From Prauserella marina (GTDB lineage Bacteria; Actinomycetota; Actinomycetes; Mycobacteriales; Pseudonocardiaceae), in contig NZ_CP016353.1 in NCBI RefSeq assembly GCF_002240355.1, forward strand, positions 930,001 to 994,000: a stretch of 64,000 nt of DNA, written 5' to 3'. Made by a program: the position numbers and the translations under genes. The notes beneath the pieces are model-generated. The model was not told the DNA's origin. It saw nothing but the letters and a program-made list of their open reading frames with translations, and searched no databases. Positions 1-8,828 of this stretch are shown here, one piece after another; position 1 is the first letter of the stretch, and each line of letters starts with the position of its first letter.

Positions 1-1
1 C

Positions 2-517
2 GGCTACCGGGTCGGTGCGGGCATGGTGCTCGGCGGGCAGCCCGGCAAGGGTTTCTCGCACATGATGGACGGCATCGAGGTCGGCAGGGTCAACGTGGCC
101 GCGCGGGCCTGCGGCATCGCGATCAGGGCGTTCGAACTCGCCGTCGACTACGCGCAGCAGCGCACGACGTTCGGCAAGCCGATCGCCCAGCACCAGGCGA
201 TCGCGTTCAAGCTCGCCGAGATGGCAACCAAGGTGGAGGCGGCGCACCTGATGATGGTGAACGCGGCCAGGCTGAAGGATTCCGGCGCTCGCAACGACGT
301 CGAGGCGGGCATGGCGAAGCTCATCGCCAGCGAGTACTGCGCCGAGGTCACCCAGGAGGCGTTCCGCATCCACGGTGGCTACGGCTACTCCAAGGAGTAC
401 GAGATCGAACGCTTGATGAGGGAGGCGCCGTTTCTGCTCATCGGTGAGGGAACCAGCGAGATCCAGAAGACCATCATTTCCCGTGGCCTGCTTCGCGAGT
501 ACAAGTCGCGCGGCTGA
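2..517 (+). CDS. Acyl-CoA dehydrogenase, C-terminal part (5' end outside window)
   Basis: The frame is open from base 2, so the gene begins upstream and only about 171 C-terminal residues are seen. They match the helical C-terminal domain of acyl-CoA dehydrogenases: a segment around DYAQQRTTFGKPIAQHQAI, then IHGGYGYSKEYEIERLMRE, then GEGTSEIQKTII. In this family these pack on FAD and form the tetramer interface and the 'GGxG' FAD contact. The role is FAD-dependent alpha,beta-dehydrogenation of an acyl-CoA; the substrate cannot be told from this part. The catalytic Glu varies in place between subfamilies and I do not assign it. Confidence 0.93.
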   Translation, partial: GYRVGAGMVLGGQPGKGFSHMMDGIEVGRVNVAARACGIAIRAFELAVDYAQQRTTFGKPIAQHQAIAFKLAEMATKVEAAHLMMVNAARLKDSGARNDVEAGMAKLIASEYCAEVTQEAFRIHGGYGYSKEYEIERLMREAPFLLIGEGTSEIQKTIISRGLLREYKSRG

Positions 518-523
518 GTGACC

Positions 524-539
524 CGGCGGGTGCCCGCCG
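524..539 (+). terminator. Short GC hairpin after acyl-CoA dehydrogenase gene
   Basis: CGGCGGG (524-530) and CCCGCCG (533-539) are exact complements seven bases after the stop codon. The loop is tight, so perhaps five pairs form. No U-run follows, as is usual in actinomycetes. Possible terminator only. Confidence 0.35.
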
Positions 540-625
540 TGTTCGCGTGGTTACATCCGTCTTGGCAGGATGGGATGATGGGTAGCCGCGCTGGATAGGC
601 AGCGCAAGAGCGCAAGGCACAGGTG

Positions 626-1147
626 ATGATCGTGAGCGCACCATTCTCGTCGGGTCGGCAGACGCCGGGGCTGCCGCGCTTGCCGACGCCGCCGACCGGG
701 TGGCCGATCGGCTCCTACGGCACCTACGAGGAAGCCCAGCGTGCCGTCGATTTTCTGGCCGACAAGGACTTCACGGTGCAGGACGTGACCATCGTCGGCG
801 TCGACCTGATGCTCGTCGAGCGGGTCATCGGACGGCTTTCCTGGGGCAGGGTGCTCGGTACCGGCGCGCTTTCGGGTGCCTGGTTCGGGTTGTTCGTCGG
901 ACTGCTGCTCGGACTTTTCAGCAGCTCACAGGGCATGTCCTACGCCCCGATCCTGGTCGGCCTCGCTGCGGGTGTGCTGTTCGGTGTCGTCTTCGCCGCG
1001 ATGAGCTATGCCTCCACGCGCGGCAGGCGTGACTTCTCGTCGGCGAGCCAGATGGTCGCGGGCCGCTACGACGTGCTCTGCCAGCCCCGCTCCGCCGAGA
1101 AGGGCCGCGACCTGCTCGCCAAGCTCAACATGGGCACCTCTGGCTGA
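626..1147 (+). CDS. Membrane protein with general stress protein 17M-like domain
   Basis: 173 aa. Residues about 25-70 (GSYGTYEEAQRAVDFLAD, FTVQDVTIVG) resemble the GSP17M/YflT-like domain, which occurs in many actinobacterial membrane proteins of unknown function. Two hydrophobic helices follow: GAWFGLFVGLLLGLF and ILVGLAAGVLFGVVFAAM. ATG 626 lies eight bases after AAGG (614-617); GTG 623 and GTG 632 are alternatives. It sits just upstream of the lpqY operon, as Rv1234 does in M. tuberculosis (from memory), so a link to the sugar importer is possible but not shown. The biochemical role is unknown. Confidence 0.8.
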   Translation: MIVSAPFSSGRQTPGLPRLPTPPTGWPIGSYGTYEEAQRAVDFLADKDFTVQDVTIVGVDLMLVERVIGRLSWGRVLGTGALSGAWFGLFVGLLLGLFSSSQGMSYAPILVGLAAGVLFGVVFAAMSYASTRGRRDFSSASQMVAGRYDVLCQPRSAEKGRDLLAKLNMGTSG

Positions 1148-1183
1148 CAGCCACTGAATCGTTACTGTCGGTGCTTGCGGAAG

Positions 1184-1218
1184 GTGACCGGCGGGAATAG
1201 GTTCTCTCCACCGGTCAC
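1184..1218. promoter_or_regulatory. Inverted repeat upstream of lpqY
   Basis: GTGACCGG (1184-1191) and CCGGTCAC (1211-1218) are perfect 8-bp arms with a 19-base spacer. They lie in the 172-base gap between the GSP17M-like gene and lpqY. It could be an operator for the importer or a terminator of the upstream gene; the spacing suits a dimeric regulator. Confidence 0.4.
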
Positions 1219-1319
1219 GAGCACGGGCCAGATCGTTTGCTTTTGTTTTCGTGCACGACGGGGTGCGGGTGGTCCTTCCCGGACCCGCGCTGCGGCGTGC
1301 GTTGGTGGAGGGAGACCTG

Positions 1320-2606
1320 ATGCGGAAGGTCGCCGCTGTACTCGGCGCGACGATCGTGGGCGCGACGACGCTCACGGCGTGCGGAACCGAGGGCGGCATG
1401 AAGATCAACGTCTATTACGCGCCTGAGGACAATTTCCAGACGGTCGTCGACAACTGCAACACGCAGGCCAACGGCCGGTACGAGATCGTCTACAACAAGC
1501 TTCCCCGCGACGCCGACGGTCAGCGCGAGCAGATGGTGCGCAGGCTGGCGGCGGGGGACGAATCGCTCGACGTACTGGGGCTGGACGTCACCTGGGTTCC
1601 CGAGTTCGCCGAGGCGGGCTGGGTCGACGAGTGGGAAGGCGAGCACAAGGCGCAGGCCATGGCCGACGTGCTGCCGGGACCGCTGGAAACCGCGCAGTGG
1701 AAGGGCAAGCTGTACGCGGCGCCCAAGAACACCAACGTGCAGTTGCTCTGGTACGACGAGCGCATCACGCCCGAGCCACCGGAGACCTGGGATCAGATGA
1801 TCCAGATGTCACGGCAGCTCAAGGACCAGGGCAAGCCGTACCAGATCCTGTTCACCGGCGCCCAGTACGAGGGCCTTGTCGTCGTCTACAACTCGATCGT
1901 CGAATCGGCGGGAGGGCGCATCCTCTCCGAGGACGGCGAGCAGGTCGTGATGGATCAGGGGGCCATCAGGGCACTGGACCTGCTCAAGGAGGTCAGCTCG
2001 TCGGGGCTCACCGATCCCTCGCTGACAAACCAGCAGGAAGACCAGGTGCGCCAGGCGATGCAGGACGGAAGGGGCGCGTTCGAGCTGAACTGGCCCTTCG
2101 TCTACGCCGCCTACGCCGAGGAGAAGCCGGACGAACTGCGGCACTTCAAGTGGGCGCCGTATCCAGGGGTCAACGGGCCTGGCTCAGGCAAGTCCACGAT
2201 CGGTGGCTACGACCTCGCGGTGAGCGCCTACTCGCAGCACAAGCCGGAGGCGTACGAGGCGGCGTTGTGCTTGCGCAGCCCGGAGAACCAGAAGTTCTCC
2301 GCACTCATGGACGGCGTTCCGCCCACCGTCGAGTCGGTGTACACCGACCCGACTCCGCTCGATCCGGCCAAGCCCGCCGACGAGGCGGAAAACCCCACGA
2401 TGGCCACGAAGTACCCCATGAAGGACACGATCCTCGAAGAGCTGAAGACCGCGGCGGTGCGCCCGCTGACCCCGGCCTACCAGAACCTGTCGACCGTCAT
2501 GTCGAAGATCCTTTCGCCACCTTCGGCCATTGATCCGCAAGGCACGGCGGACACGTTGCGCCAGCAACTCACCGACGCGCTCGACTCGAAGGGCGTGATC
2601 CCATGA
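1320..2606 (+). CDS. lpqY: Trehalose/disaccharide ABC transporter substrate-binding lipoprotein (LpqY-like)
   Basis: 428 aa. ATG 1320 follows GGAGGGAGACCTG. The N-terminus is a lipoprotein signal peptide (MRKV, hydrophobic run, LTAC) with C21 as the expected lipidated residue. The mature part has the family 1 solute-binding fold: Asn/Asp-rich hinge region, LLWYDERITPEPPETWDQM, and C-terminal helices. It should be anchored outside the membrane and deliver sugar to SugA/SugB. The order lipoprotein, two permeases, ATPase equals lpqY-sugA-sugB-sugC, the mycobacterial trehalose recycling importer. Trehalose as substrate is inferred from that match. The stop overlaps sugA by four bases. Confidence 0.9.
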   Translation: MRKVAAVLGATIVGATTLTACGTEGGMKINVYYAPEDNFQTVVDNCNTQANGRYEIVYNKLPRDADGQREQMVRRLAAGDESLDVLGLDVTWVPEFAEAGWVDEWEGEHKAQAMADVLPGPLETAQWKGKLYAAPKNTNVQLLWYDERITPEPPETWDQMIQMSRQLKDQGKPYQILFTGAQYEGLVVVYNSIVESAGGRILSEDGEQVVMDQGAIRALDLLKEVSSSGLTDPSLTNQQEDQVRQAMQDGRGAFELNWPFVYAAYAEEKPDELRHFKWAPYPGVNGPGSGKSTIGGYDLAVSAYSQHKPEAYEAALCLRSPENQKFSALMDGVPPTVESVYTDPTPLDPAKPADEAENPTMATKYPMKDTILEELKTAAVRPLTPAYQNLSTVMSKILSPPSAIDPQGTADTLRQQLTDALDSKGVIP

Positions 2607-3547
2607 GCCACGCAGTCAAGGAAGTGCGGGCGAAAACCAAGCAGGCCAAGGCGAAACCGGCGCTGAGCGAGGGCAAACGCGCCGAGCGGCGACTCGGGTT
2701 GCTGCTGTGCGCGCCCGCCGCGATCGTGATGATCGCGGTCACCGCGTACCCGATCATCTACTCGATCTGGCTTTCGTTGCAGCGCTATGACCTGAGGTTC
2801 CCCGACGAGCGGGAGTTCGTCGGCTTCGCCAACTACGCCGCCGTGCTGAGCAATTCGTACTGGTGGACGGCGTTCGGCACCACGATGTTCCTGACGATCG
2901 TGTCGGTGGCGATCGAGCTCGTGCTCGGCATGACGCTCGCGCTGATCATGCACCGCACGCTCGTCGGCAGGGGCCTCGTGCGCACGGTGACCCTGATCCC
3001 CTATGGCATCGTGACCGTCGTCGCCGCGTTTTCCTGGTACTACGCCTGGACACCGGAAACCGGGTATCTGGCCAACGCGCTCGCGAGCGGGGGCGCGCCG
3101 CTGACCGAGCAGTGGACCTCGTTGTGGATCATCATCCTGGCCGAGGTGTGGAAGACGACGCCGTTCATGGCGTTGTTGCTCATGGCCGGCCTGGCGCTCG
3201 TTCCAGATGATCTGCTCAAGGCGGCTTCCATGGATGGAGCCAACGCGTGGCAGCGGTTCACCAAGGTGATGGTGCCGGTCATGAAACCGGCGATCCTGGT
3301 CGCACTGCTGTTCAGGACGCTCGACGCGTTCCGCGTCTTCGACAACATTTTCGTGCTGACCAAAGGCGCGAACGATACGTCGTCGGTGTCCATGCAGACC
3401 TACAACAACCTGATAAAAGGTCTGAACCTGGGGATAGGTTCGACGATGGCGGTGCTGATCTTCATCACCGTCGCGCTGATCGCGTTCATCTTCATCAAGG
3501 TGTTCGGCACCGCGGCGCCGGGCAGTGATCAAGGAGGCAAGCGCTGA
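2603..3547 (+). CDS. sugA: ABC sugar transporter permease SugA-like
   Basis: 314 aa. MalF/UgpA-type inner-membrane permease. A basic N-terminal tail precedes about six transmembrane helices, the first being [21 protein letters not shown]. The EAA loop that docks on the ATPase is recognisable near [18 protein letters not shown]. The start overlaps the lpqY stop (ATGA) and the stop overlaps sugB, so the four genes are translationally coupled. It forms the channel with SugB. Confidence 0.92.
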   Translation: MSHAVKEVRAKTKQAKAKPALSEGKRAERRLGLLLCAPAAIVMIAVTAYPIIYSIWLSLQRYDLRFPDEREFVGFANYAAVLSNSYWWTAFGTTMFLTIVSVAIELVLGMTLALIMHRTLVGRGLVRTVTLIPYGIVTVVAAFSWYYAWTPETGYLANALASGGAPLTEQWTSLWIIILAEVWKTTPFMALLLMAGLALVPDDLLKAASMDGANAWQRFTKVMVPVMKPAILVALLFRTLDAFRVFDNIFVLTKGANDTSSVSMQTYNNLIKGLNLGIGSTMAVLIFITVALIAFIFIKVFGTAAPGSDQGGKR

Positions 3548-4386
3548 TGGCCATGGCCGCGGTGACAACCGGCCGCAAGACCAGGTGGGCGCTCGTCGAC
3601 GTCGTCGTCGTGGTGTGGGCGCTCTTCCCCGTGCTCTGGATCGTTTCGCTGTCGTTCAAGACCAAGGACACGCTCACCGACGGCAACTTCATCCCGACGT
3701 CGTGGACGCTGCAAAACTACAAGGACATCTTCGCCACCAACGAGTTCATCAGGCCACTGATCAACTCGCTCGGCATCTCGCTCATCGCGACGCTCATCGC
3801 GGTGGTGCTCGGCATGATGGCCGCCTACGCCATCGCACGCCTCGACTTCCCAGGCAAGAAGGTCCTGGTGGGGGTGTCGTTGCTGATCGCGATGTTCCCG
3901 CAGATCTCACTGGTGACGCCGCTGTTCAACATCGAGCGCGAGCTCGGTCTCTTCGACACGTGGCCAGGGCTGATCCTGCCGTACATCACGTTCGCGCTGC
4001 CGCTGGCGATCTACACCCTGTCCGCGTTCTTCCGGGAGATCCCGTGGGAGCTGGAGAAGGCGGCGAAGATGGACGGCGCGACCCCGGGGCAGGCGTTCTG
4101 GCGGGTCATCGCCCCGCTGGCGGCTCCCGGTGTCTTCACCACGGCGATTCTGGTGTTCATCTTCTGCTGGAACGACTTCCTGTTCGCGATCTCGCTGACG
4201 TCGACGGAGGCTTCGCGGACGGTTCCGGCAGCACTGTCGTTCTTCACGGGGGCCTCGCAGTTCGAGGATCCGACGGGGACGATCTCGGCGGCGGCGGTGG
4301 TGATCACCATCCCGATCATTCTGTTCGTGTTGTTCTTCCAGCGCCGTATCGTCGCGGGGCTGACTTCCGGTGCGGTTAAGGGGTAA
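3547..4386 (+). CDS. sugB: ABC sugar transporter permease SugB-like
   Basis: 279 aa, MalG-type permease. About six transmembrane helices are visible, with the EAA loop at [20 protein letters not shown], the coupling helix for SugC. The ATG shares its A with the TGA of sugA, an extreme coupling. It partners with SugA and lies six bases before sugC. Length and motif order are normal for the family. Confidence 0.92.
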   Translation: MAMAAVTTGRKTRWALVDVVVVVWALFPVLWIVSLSFKTKDTLTDGNFIPTSWTLQNYKDIFATNEFIRPLINSLGISLIATLIAVVLGMMAAYAIARLDFPGKKVLVGVSLLIAMFPQISLVTPLFNIERELGLFDTWPGLILPYITFALPLAIYTLSAFFREIPWELEKAAKMDGATPGQAFWRVIAPLAAPGVFTTAILVFIFCWNDFLFAISLTSTEASRTVPAALSFFTGASQFEDPTGTISAAAVVITIPIILFVLFFQRRIVAGLTSGAVKG

Positions 4387-4391
4387 GGAAG

Positions 4392-5570
4392 ATGGCTGAG
4401 ATCGTGCTCGACAAGGTGACCAAGCGTTACCCGGACGGAGCACTCGCGGTGTCCGAAATGGACATATCGATCGCGGACGGCGAGTTCGTGATCCTGGTCG
4501 GTCCTTCCGGCTGTGGGAAGTCCACCGCGCTCAACATGATCGCCGGTCTGGAGGACATCAGCTCGGGCGAGCTGCGCATCGATGGCTCGCGCGCCAACGA
4601 GAAGGCACCGAAGGACAGGGACATCGCCATGGTGTTCCAGTCCTACGCCCTTTACCCGCACATGAGCGTGCGCGAGAACATGGCGTTCCCGCTGCGGCTG
4701 GCGAAGGTCGACGACGCGACCGTGCGCGCGAAGGTGACCGAGGCGGCCGAGATCCTCGACCTGACCCAGCACCTCGACAGGAGGCCGTCGAACCTTTCCG
4801 GTGGCCAGCGTCAGCGGGTCGCGATGGGCAGGGCGATCGTGCGCAGCCCCAAGGCGTTCCTTATGGACGAGCCACTGTCCAATCTGGATGCCAAGCTGCG
4901 TGGTCAGATGCGCACATCGGTGTCCAAGCTGCAAAAGCAGCTCGGCACCACGACGGTGTACGTGACGCACGACCAGACCGAGGCGATGACCCTCGGCGAT
5001 CGCGTCGTCGTACTGCGCGGCGGAATCGTGCAGCAGGTCGGTTCGCCGCAGTTCCTCTACGACCACCCCGCCAACCTGTTCGTGGCCGGGTTCATCGGCT
5101 CACCGTCGATGAACTTCGTTCCCGGCACTCTCGAAGACGGCGTGCTGAAAGGTCCGCTCGGCACCATCACGCTGTCGGACAGGGTCCGCAGGCTCGCCGA
5201 GGCGGCGAACGCGCCGCGCGAGGTCATCGCGGGGATCCGGCCCGAGCACTTCGAGGACGCCGCGCTGATGGACGAAAGCCACAAGCGGGCGGGCGCGACC
5301 TTCACCGCGCCCGTCGAGGTGCTGGAATCCATGGGAGCCGAGAAGTACGCGTACTTCTCGGTCGAGGAACAGGCGAGCACGGCCGAACTGGAGGAACTCG
5401 CCGCCGACGCGGGCGCCACCGACGTACCCGGAACCGGCTCGACCATCGTGACCCGGCTCGCCGCGAACTCCGAAGCGCGAGAGGGAGCACAGCTCGACGT
5501 GTGGTTCGACGTCGACCGGATCCAACTGTTCGATCCGGCCGACGGCAAGAACCTCACCTATGCGGAGTGA
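4392..5570 (+). CDS. sugC: ABC sugar transporter ATPase SugC-like
   Basis: 392 aa, MalK/UgpC-type ATPase. Walker A GPSGCGKST is at residues 37-45. The Q-loop (VFQSYALYPHM), signature LSGGQRQRVAMGRAI, Walker B FLMDEPLSNLD and H-loop THDQTEAM all follow in order. The C-terminal third is the TOBE/OB regulatory domain (GIRPEHFEDA). It energises SugA-SugB. All catalytic residues are present. It is the last gene of the operon and is followed by a long-armed inverted repeat. Confidence 0.95.
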   Translation: MAEIVLDKVTKRYPDGALAVSEMDISIADGEFVILVGPSGCGKSTALNMIAGLEDISSGELRIDGSRANEKAPKDRDIAMVFQSYALYPHMSVRENMAFPLRLAKVDDATVRAKVTEAAEILDLTQHLDRRPSNLSGGQRQRVAMGRAIVRSPKAFLMDEPLSNLDAKLRGQMRTSVSKLQKQLGTTTVYVTHDQTEAMTLGDRVVVLRGGIVQQVGSPQFLYDHPANLFVAGFIGSPSMNFVPGTLEDGVLKGPLGTITLSDRVRRLAEAANAPREVIAGIRPEHFEDAALMDESHKRAGATFTAPVEVLESMGAEKYAYFSVEEQASTAELEELAADAGATDVPGTGSTIVTRLAANSEAREGAQLDVWFDVDRIQLFDPADGKNLTYAE

Positions 5571-5573
5571 GTG

Positions 5574-5666
5574 AAACCCCAAGGCCACCGCGATCCGGTC
5601 AGTGCCACCCATTCGAGTTGAATCGGCGGCGCGCCACCGTTTGTGACTAAGGTGGCCTTGGGGTTT
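5574..5666. repeat. 16-bp inverted repeat with 61-base loop downstream of sugC
   Basis: AAACCCCAAGGCCACC (5574-5589) is the exact reverse complement of GGTGGCCTTGGGGTTT (5651-5666). The left arm starts three bases after the sugC stop. The loop contains no gene. It may act as a terminator for the sug operon, or be a small palindromic element. The long loop is unusual for an intrinsic terminator. Confidence 0.7.
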
Positions 5667-5765
5667 GTCACACGGACAGCCCCGGCATCAGCGGTTTCTC
5701 AGGGAACTGGTGAGACGATCACAGCGTTGAGCTGAGGGAGCCTCACAGCCAGGGGAGGTCCGAAG

Positions 5766-6521
5766 GTGAGCGCAGGGGGCCTTTCCGAGAGGCGCGCCCG
5801 ATGGGTCGGGGCGTTCTCGATGCTGGCCTGCGCGCTCGCGTTGCTGGCTCTGCTGATCCTCGTCAGGTCAGTGTTCGCGATGACCTATCTCAACATCCGG
5901 TTCGCGGGCGACGTCGATCCGCTGTCGAGAGCGGTCAGCTACTACGTCTTCGTCGAGAACGCCGCGCAGACCTTCGACGCCACGCTCGTCGCGGTCGCCG
6001 TCGCTACCGTCACGATCCTCGCCGGGATGGCTCAGCTCAAGGTCCGGCTCGGCGCGCTGGCCATCGTCCTGTTCGGGGTGTGGTGCGTCGCGCTCGTGCT
6101 GTGCACGCTGTTTCCCACCGACAACTCACCTCGGGTCGAGACGACGAGCGGCTGGATCCACCAGTTCGCGGGCGCTTCGCTGTTCGCGACCCTCCCGCTC
6201 GCCGGGCTCGCGCTCGCGAGAAGCCTTGCCAGGCAAGCCGAATGGGCCCGCGTGGCCCGTATCCTGCGCGGGCTCGCGCTCGGCAGCGTCGTTCTCGCGC
6301 TGGGGTATCTCGTCACCCGGCTTCCCGACCTGATGATGTGGTGGCAGTTCCCGGGCCCGCTCGACTGGCGGGCCATCTCGGGGCTGATCCAGCGTGCCCT
6401 GTTCGCGCTCGAACTCGCCATGCTGATCCTGCTGGCGATCCGGTTGCTCAGGGTTTCGCTGGCGCGACTGCGGGCGGGGAGGAGTCAGGAGAGCCGCGAG
6501 GCCGAGGTGAGCGCGCCGTGA
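5766..6521 (+). CDS. DUF998 family integral membrane protein
   Basis: 251 aa with about six transmembrane helices. The FPTD motif after VLCTLFPTDNSP and the WIHQFAG loop are typical of DUF998 proteins. GTG 5766 has GGGGAGG (5752-5758) upstream. Function is unknown. Its stop overlaps the start of the next gene, another membrane protein, so the two probably form one transcript and may work together. It lies in the segment between sugC and corA that is absent from the equivalent M. tuberculosis block as I recall it. Confidence 0.8.
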   Translation: MSAGGLSERRARWVGAFSMLACALALLALLILVRSVFAMTYLNIRFAGDVDPLSRAVSYYVFVENAAQTFDATLVAVAVATVTILAGMAQLKVRLGALAIVLFGVWCVALVLCTLFPTDNSPRVETTSGWIHQFAGASLFATLPLAGLALARSLARQAEWARVARILRGLALGSVVLALGYLVTRLPDLMMWWQFPGPLDWRAISGLIQRALFALELAMLILLAIRLLRVSLARLRAGRSQESREAEVSAP

Positions 6522-7393
6522 TTCTCGTAGCCATCGTCTGTGCGGTTCTCGGGGCGGTCTGTAGCGCGATCGGCGCGCAGTTGCAGCACGCGGGAGTCAG
6601 GGCCGAAACGGCGGAAAGCAAGCTGACCTTGCGCAAGCTCGGCAGGCTCGTGCGCAATCCCGCGTGGTTGCGCGGTTTCGGCGTGCTGTTCGCCTGCGCC
6701 GTACTCCAGATCGCGGCGCTCACCTTCGCTCCGGTGACCGTGGTCGCCCCCATCGTGGTGCTCGCGCTGCCCATGGTCGCGTTGCTCAACGCGCGGGAAC
6801 TCGACGTGGCCGGCTGGATCGCCGTCGCCGCGACCACGGCGGCCATCGCGTTGTTCGTCTCCCGCACGGCAGGGGAGTCCATCGAGAGGGAGATACCGGC
6901 CAGGTCGGTGCTCGCCGCCGCGCAGTACGTCGGGCTCGGCATGGCGTTGCTGTGCCTGCTCGCCGCCGTCGGTCACGGCATCGTGCGCTGCGTGGCGCTG
7001 GCCATGGCGGCGGGCGCGGCGTACGGGCTGGTCGCGGTGCTGGTGAGGGACGTGACCTACACGGTGAGGATGGAGGGGCTGAGCCAGCTTCCCGTGGTGT
7101 CGCTCGCCGGGCTCGTTCTCGCGTTCCTCGCGGGGTCGTGGCTGATCCAGCTCGGCTACGCGAGCGGCCCGCCCGACGTCGTCGTCGGCGCGCAGACCAT
7201 GGTCAACCCCGCCGTGGCGACCGCGATCGGATTCTCGGTGCTCGGCGAGGCGTCGGGTGTCACGGGCTCTGATTTCCTGACCACGCTCGTGGTGTGCGGC
7301 GCCGTCGCCGTCACCGGGATCATCGTGCTGGCCAGGCATCATCCGGATGCCATCGAGCGCAGGAGACTACGACGCGAGGCTCCACAGTCGTGA
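6518..7393 (+). CDS. DMT/EamA-like multi-pass membrane transporter
   Basis: 291 aa. The GTG at 6518 overlaps the preceding TGA (GTGA). About nine hydrophobic helices are evident, such as FGVLFACAVLQIAALTF and VTVVAPIVVLALPMVALL, with the small-residue-rich pattern of the drug/metabolite transporter superfamily. NIPA-like magnesium transporters share this layout, but no substrate can be read from sequence. It is translationally coupled to the DUF998 gene. The C-terminal tail is basic. Confidence 0.75.
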   Translation: MILVAIVCAVLGAVCSAIGAQLQHAGVRAETAESKLTLRKLGRLVRNPAWLRGFGVLFACAVLQIAALTFAPVTVVAPIVVLALPMVALLNARELDVAGWIAVAATTAAIALFVSRTAGESIEREIPARSVLAAAQYVGLGMALLCLLAAVGHGIVRCVALAMAAGAAYGLVAVLVRDVTYTVRMEGLSQLPVVSLAGLVLAFLAGSWLIQLGYASGPPDVVVGAQTMVNPAVATAIGFSVLGEASGVTGSDFLTTLVVCGAVAVTGIIVLARHHPDAIERRRLRREAPQS

Positions 7394-7420
7394 CTCCAGG
7401 TAGTCGGAAACTACGTAGAG

Positions 7421-7563
7421 GATTCAAGTTTCGGGCCAGAAACTTGAATCGCCGTAGGTCTGATTGAAGTTCGCTTGAGTGCGACCCGTTGTGATTCAAG
7501 TTTTGGCCCTGAAACTTTAATGCTACCTGGCAGTGTTCAAGTATCAGGCCCTAAACTTTAACC
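7421..7563. promoter_or_regulatory. Three copies of a long palindromic operator upstream of fic
   Basis: Copy 1 is perfect: GATTCAAGTTTC (7421-7432), spacer GGGCCA, GAAACTTGAATC (7439-7450). Copy 2 is 7493-7522 (GATTCAAGTTTT, GGCCCT, GAAACTTTAATG). Copy 3 is 7534-7563 (TGTTCAAGTATC, AGGCCC, TAAACTTTAACC) and ends on the base before the ATG of fic. Starts are 72 and 41 bases apart. They occupy nearly all of the 170-base gap. Graded degeneracy and position suggest cooperative operators for a repressor, possibly the Fic protein itself, which has a C-terminal winged-helix-like region. Confidence 0.85.
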
Positions 7564-8751
7564 ATGGATCTGGACGCTCTTGGGGAGTCTCCCGTCGGAC
7601 AGTTGGTGCCCATTGCGTTGCCGCCGTCCGGCATGAGTGGGGAGGCCACTCGGTACTGGGCCTTCGTGCCGGATGCGCTGCCGAATGAGCCCCGGCTCGG
7701 CCTCGCGAGTCTCGATGTCTCGACGCGGGCTGCCATGGCCGTGGCTCGGCTTGACCAGGCCATGGCGCAACTGCCGAATCCCGGCCTTCTGTTGCGGCCG
7801 ATCATCCGGCGGGAAGCGGTCAGTACGTCGGCGCTGGAAGGAACCTATGCGGCCTACGACGAGGTCCTCGAAGCAGACTTTCTGGAAGAGAGTCAGATGT
7901 CTGCGCCGCAGCGGGAGATTCAGAATTTCGTGCGTGCCGTCGAGGTCGCTCCTGAGTTGTTGAAAACTCGCCCGATAAGTAGAGGTGTTCTAGGTCGGCT
8001 GCAGAAGATCATCGTCAGGGAAACCGCGGGCGACACCTATGAGGCGGGTGATCTCCGCAAGAAGCAGGTCTACGTGGGTTCGAGAGGTGGTGACATCTCG
8101 CGCGCCAGGTTTGTGCCGCCGCCGCCTGGCCAGTACTTGGAGGATGGGGTCTCCTCGTGGGAAAAATGGTTGAATACGAACTCTCGTGTCCCGGTGGTCG
8201 TGCGGATGGCGCTTGCCCATTACCAGTTCGAGACGCTGCATCCTTTCAACGATGGAAATGGTCGTTTGGGGCGGCTTGTGGCAGTGCTGCAGCTGCTGGA
8301 GGATGGCGTGCTGAAGATGCCGGTGCTGAACATTTCGCCTTGGCTGGAACGTCGCCGCGACGACTATATCGATGGTTTGCTGGCGGTGTCGAAGACAGGC
8401 CGGTTCGATGTGTGGATCGAATTTTTCTCGACTGCCGTCCTGGAGCAGGCCGAAGAAGGTGTTCAGACAATTTCGGAGCTGCTTGAATTTCGGGAAAAAA
8501 CGATCGGCAGGTTGAGGGGCGATAATGTTCGAGGATCTGCATTGCAGATCGTGGAAGGTTTGATCGGATATCCGGTTATCGATGTGCCGACCGCGCGTCG
8601 GCTGACCGGCAAGACCTTCCAGGCGGCCAATAACGCGATAGGCAACCTGGTGGAATACGGAATCCTTCGCGAGGTGACCGGCAAACAGACCAACCGGCTC
8701 TTCGCATGCGTCGATGTTCTGAACATCATCAGTCGCGGGCGGCACCGCTGA
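7564..8751 (+). CDS. Class II Fic-domain protein (AMP-transferase) with C-terminal winged helix
   Basis: 395 aa. The Fic motif HPFNDGNGRLGR is at residues 226-237, with catalytic H226. The inhibitory motif TSALEG is at 88-93, fitting [S/T]xxxE[G/N], N-terminal to the Fic core, so this is a class II autoinhibited enzyme like SoFic. Fic enzymes move AMP (or another NMP) from a nucleotide to a protein hydroxyl. Residues about 335-395 (DVPTARRLTGKTFQAANNAI, YGILREVTG) look like a winged helix. Codon use is more A/T-rich than in the neighbours (stretches such as GAATTTCGGGAAAAAACG), which suggests acquisition by transfer. No antitoxin gene is adjacent. ATG 7564 abuts operator copy 3 and lacks a clear ribosome-binding site, so the mRNA may be leaderless. 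Confidence 0.92.
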   Translation: MDLDALGESPVGQLVPIALPPSGMSGEATRYWAFVPDALPNEPRLGLASLDVSTRAAMAVARLDQAMAQLPNPGLLLRPIIRREAVSTSALEGTYAAYDEVLEADFLEESQMSAPQREIQNFVRAVEVAPELLKTRPISRGVLGRLQKIIVRETAGDTYEAGDLRKKQVYVGSRGGDISRARFVPPPPGQYLEDGVSSWEKWLNTNSRVPVVVRMALAHYQFETLHPFNDGNGRLGRLVAVLQLLEDGVLKMPVLNISPWLERRRDDYIDGLLAVSKTGRFDVWIEFFSTAVLEQAEEGVQTISELLEFREKTIGRLRGDNVRGSALQIVEGLIGYPVIDVPTARRLTGKTFQAANNAIGNLVEYGILREVTGKQTNRLFACVDVLNIISRGRHR

Positions 8752-8828
8752 CCGCATGGCCGCGCAGCGGTATCGCCGTCCGGCGAGCTGGGGGCGACAT
8801 TCGCCTTGTCCGGCACGAAGGCGTCGGC

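Noticed and set aside
2477-3568. 363-residue minus-strand frame across sugA
   Set aside because: Arg/His/Asp-rich shadow of the sugA frame, no start context.
7564-8751. Fic toxin with a separate antitoxin gene
   Set aside because: The inhibitory motif is within the same protein and no small FicA-like gene is adjacent.
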